Assembly: GCA_016708465.1 (NCBI GenBank)
Contig: JADJFT010000001.1
Coordinates: forward strand, 186,001 to 250,000
Source: Rhodanobacteraceae bacterium
GTDB taxonomy: Bacteria > Pseudomonadota > Gammaproteobacteria > Xanthomonadales > Ahniellaceae
DNA: 64,000 nucleotides
Direction: 5' to 3'
Shown: in pieces, positions 63,056 through 64,000 of the stretch
Layout of the letters: every line of letters starts with the position of its first letter
Position numbering within the stretch: the stretch's first letter is position 1
The notes under the pieces: model-generated
The model's input: the letters and a program-made list of their open reading frames with translations, nothing else
Databases searched by the model: none
Told to the model about the DNA's origin: nothing
Program-made: the position numbers and the translations under genes

Positions 63056-64000
63056 ATGAGCACACCCGCGAGCCAGTTGCCCGCTGCCGAGCATCCGAGC
63101 GAAGCGACGCCGCTGCGTTTCGTCACGGCCGCCAGTTTGTTCGACGGCCACGATGCCGCGATCAACATCATGCGTCGATTGATTCAGGCACAGGGCGTGG
63201 AAGTGGTACACCTCGGTCACAATCGCTCGGTCGAGGACGTGGTTCGTGCGGCGCTGCAAGAGGACGCCGACGGAATTGCGCTCAGTTCCTATCAGGGCGG
63301 GCACGTCGAATATTTCAAGTACATGGTCGACATGCTCAAGGCGCGGCGCGGCCACATTCGCGTCTTTGGCGGCGGTGGCGGCACCATTACCCCTGAGGAA
63401 ATCCGCGAACTGCAGGACTACGGCGTCGAGCGCATCTATCACCCGAATGACGGCATGGCGATGGGCCTGGTCGCGATGATCGAGGATTTGGTGCGTCGTA
63501 CCGTCACCCATCGCGTGCCGACTGCACGTCCCGCCATCGTCAGCAAAGACGACGAGATCTCTGTCGGCAAGATGCTGTCGGCACTGGAGGAGGGCGTCTT
63601 CACCGACATTGAACTCGCAACGCTGCGCAAGGAATGGCAACTGGCGGGTGGCAAGACGCCGGTGATTGGCCTCACCGGCACTGGTGGTGCCGGCAAGTCT
63701 TCGGTGACCGATGAACTGTTGAACCGATTTCTCGCCAGTTTTCCGGACATGCGTATCGCCGTCATCTCGGTCGATCCGACTCGGCGTCGTACCGGTGGTG
63801 CGCTGCTCGGCGACCGCATCCGCATGAACTCGCTGCGCTCGAAGCACGTGTTCATGCGCTCAATGGCGACCCGTCGCCAGCATGTCGCGACCAATATCGT
63901 GCTCAAGGGATTGCATCGCTTTCCTGCGTGGCCAAGGCTATGACTTGGTGATGGTCGAGACCGCTGGCATCGGGCAGAGCGACTCCGAGATCGTCGATCT
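63056..64000 (+). CDS. icmF: Fused isobutyryl-CoA mutase IcmF, N-terminal part (frameshifted, window end)
   Basis: Start of a large B12-dependent acyl-CoA mutase. The N-terminal B12-binding domain shows RFVTAASLFDGHDAAINIMRRLIQAQG, then LGHNRSVEDVV, SSYQGGHVEYFKYMV and FGGGGGTITPEEIRELQ. It is followed by the built-in G-protein domain with GLTGTGGAGKSSVTDELL, VDPTRRRTGGALLGDRIRMN and, after a frameshift, MVETAGIGQSDSEIVDL. This B12-then-GTPase order is specific for IcmF, whose mutase domain would follow beyond the window. A G seems inserted at 63907-63909. ATG 63056 has GGAG upstream. IcmF interconverts isobutyryl- and butyryl-CoA, and also isovaleryl- and pivalyl-CoA (family knowledge). Confidence 0.9.

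Overview
This 64-kb window is a dense, GC-rich, chromosomal gammaproteobacterial sequence. It most resembles the Xanthomonadales/Lysobacterales (the Lysobacter, Dokdonella, Rhodanobacter neighbourhood). The evidence is an arginine cluster with an acetylglutamate kinase fused to a DUF619-type acetylglutamate synthase, a histidine operon led by a TrpR-like YerC gene with fused hisB and hisIE, and a secreted beta-helix protein ending in DGFE-S. Adjacent linked genes often overlap by four bases, with many GTG starts. I see no insertion sequence, prophage, CRISPR array or gap above about 200 bases without a gene.

Layout: 1-4219 arginine genes (argE end, argB/A, GNAT, argC, argH); 4293-5087 a glycosyltransferase; 5139-5215 tRNA-Pro; 5326-6824 a secreted beta-helix protein; 6973-10250 hisS plus a long histidine ammonia-lyase-like enzyme; 10264-12075 a membrane diguanylate cyclase; 12199-19554 yerC-hisGDCBHAF-hisIE; 19556-20479 a phosphodiesterase; 20457-23654 methionine salvage mtnB-mtnD-mtnC followed by a membrane caspase-like C13 peptidase; 23756-26392 HiPIP, rmuC, Hpt, Nudix; 26524-28044 a broken amino-acid permease; 28131-28207 tRNA-Arg; 28330-29184 folD; 29239-32886 a TatT-linked TRAP transporter; 32984-37068 guaB, guaA, tadA, orn; 37065-40189 a GNAT and a PAS/GGDEF/EAL protein; 40259-50881 leucine catabolism genes interrupted by feoA-feoB and a small Cys-rich gene; 50981-52647 an Ala-rich lipoprotein and a thiolase; 52761-58048 a propeller sensor kinase convergent with an HD-GYP response regulator; 58159-60428 isovaleryl-CoA and leucine dehydrogenases; 60608-62896 a secreted LolA-like protein and PhoD; 63056-64000 the start of icmF.

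Functionally the window pairs amino-acid biosynthesis (arginine, histidine, guanine nucleotides) with branched-chain amino-acid catabolism. Leucine dehydrogenase, isovaleryl-CoA dehydrogenase, methylcrotonyl-CoA carboxylase, methylglutaconyl-CoA hydratase, HMG-CoA lyase and thiolase cover leucine breakdown except the branched-chain ketoacid dehydrogenase. IcmF adds acyl-CoA carbon-skeleton mutation. Three proteins act on cyclic di-GMP.

The main caveat is sequence integrity. About sixteen genes carry reading-frame lesions. Most are single-base losses or gains in short runs of identical bases, which is the pattern of uncorrected long-read or low-coverage assembly error. Three lesions are different: a missing block of about 80 codons in argB, and in-frame stop codons in the permease and in the O-GlcNAc-transferase-like gene. 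I found no convincing wholly new defence or mobile system. The most interesting leads are the C13 peptidase coupled to methionine salvage, the SPINDLY-type transferase at the end of a leucine operon, the TatT-type TRAP system and the enlarged ammonia-lyase.
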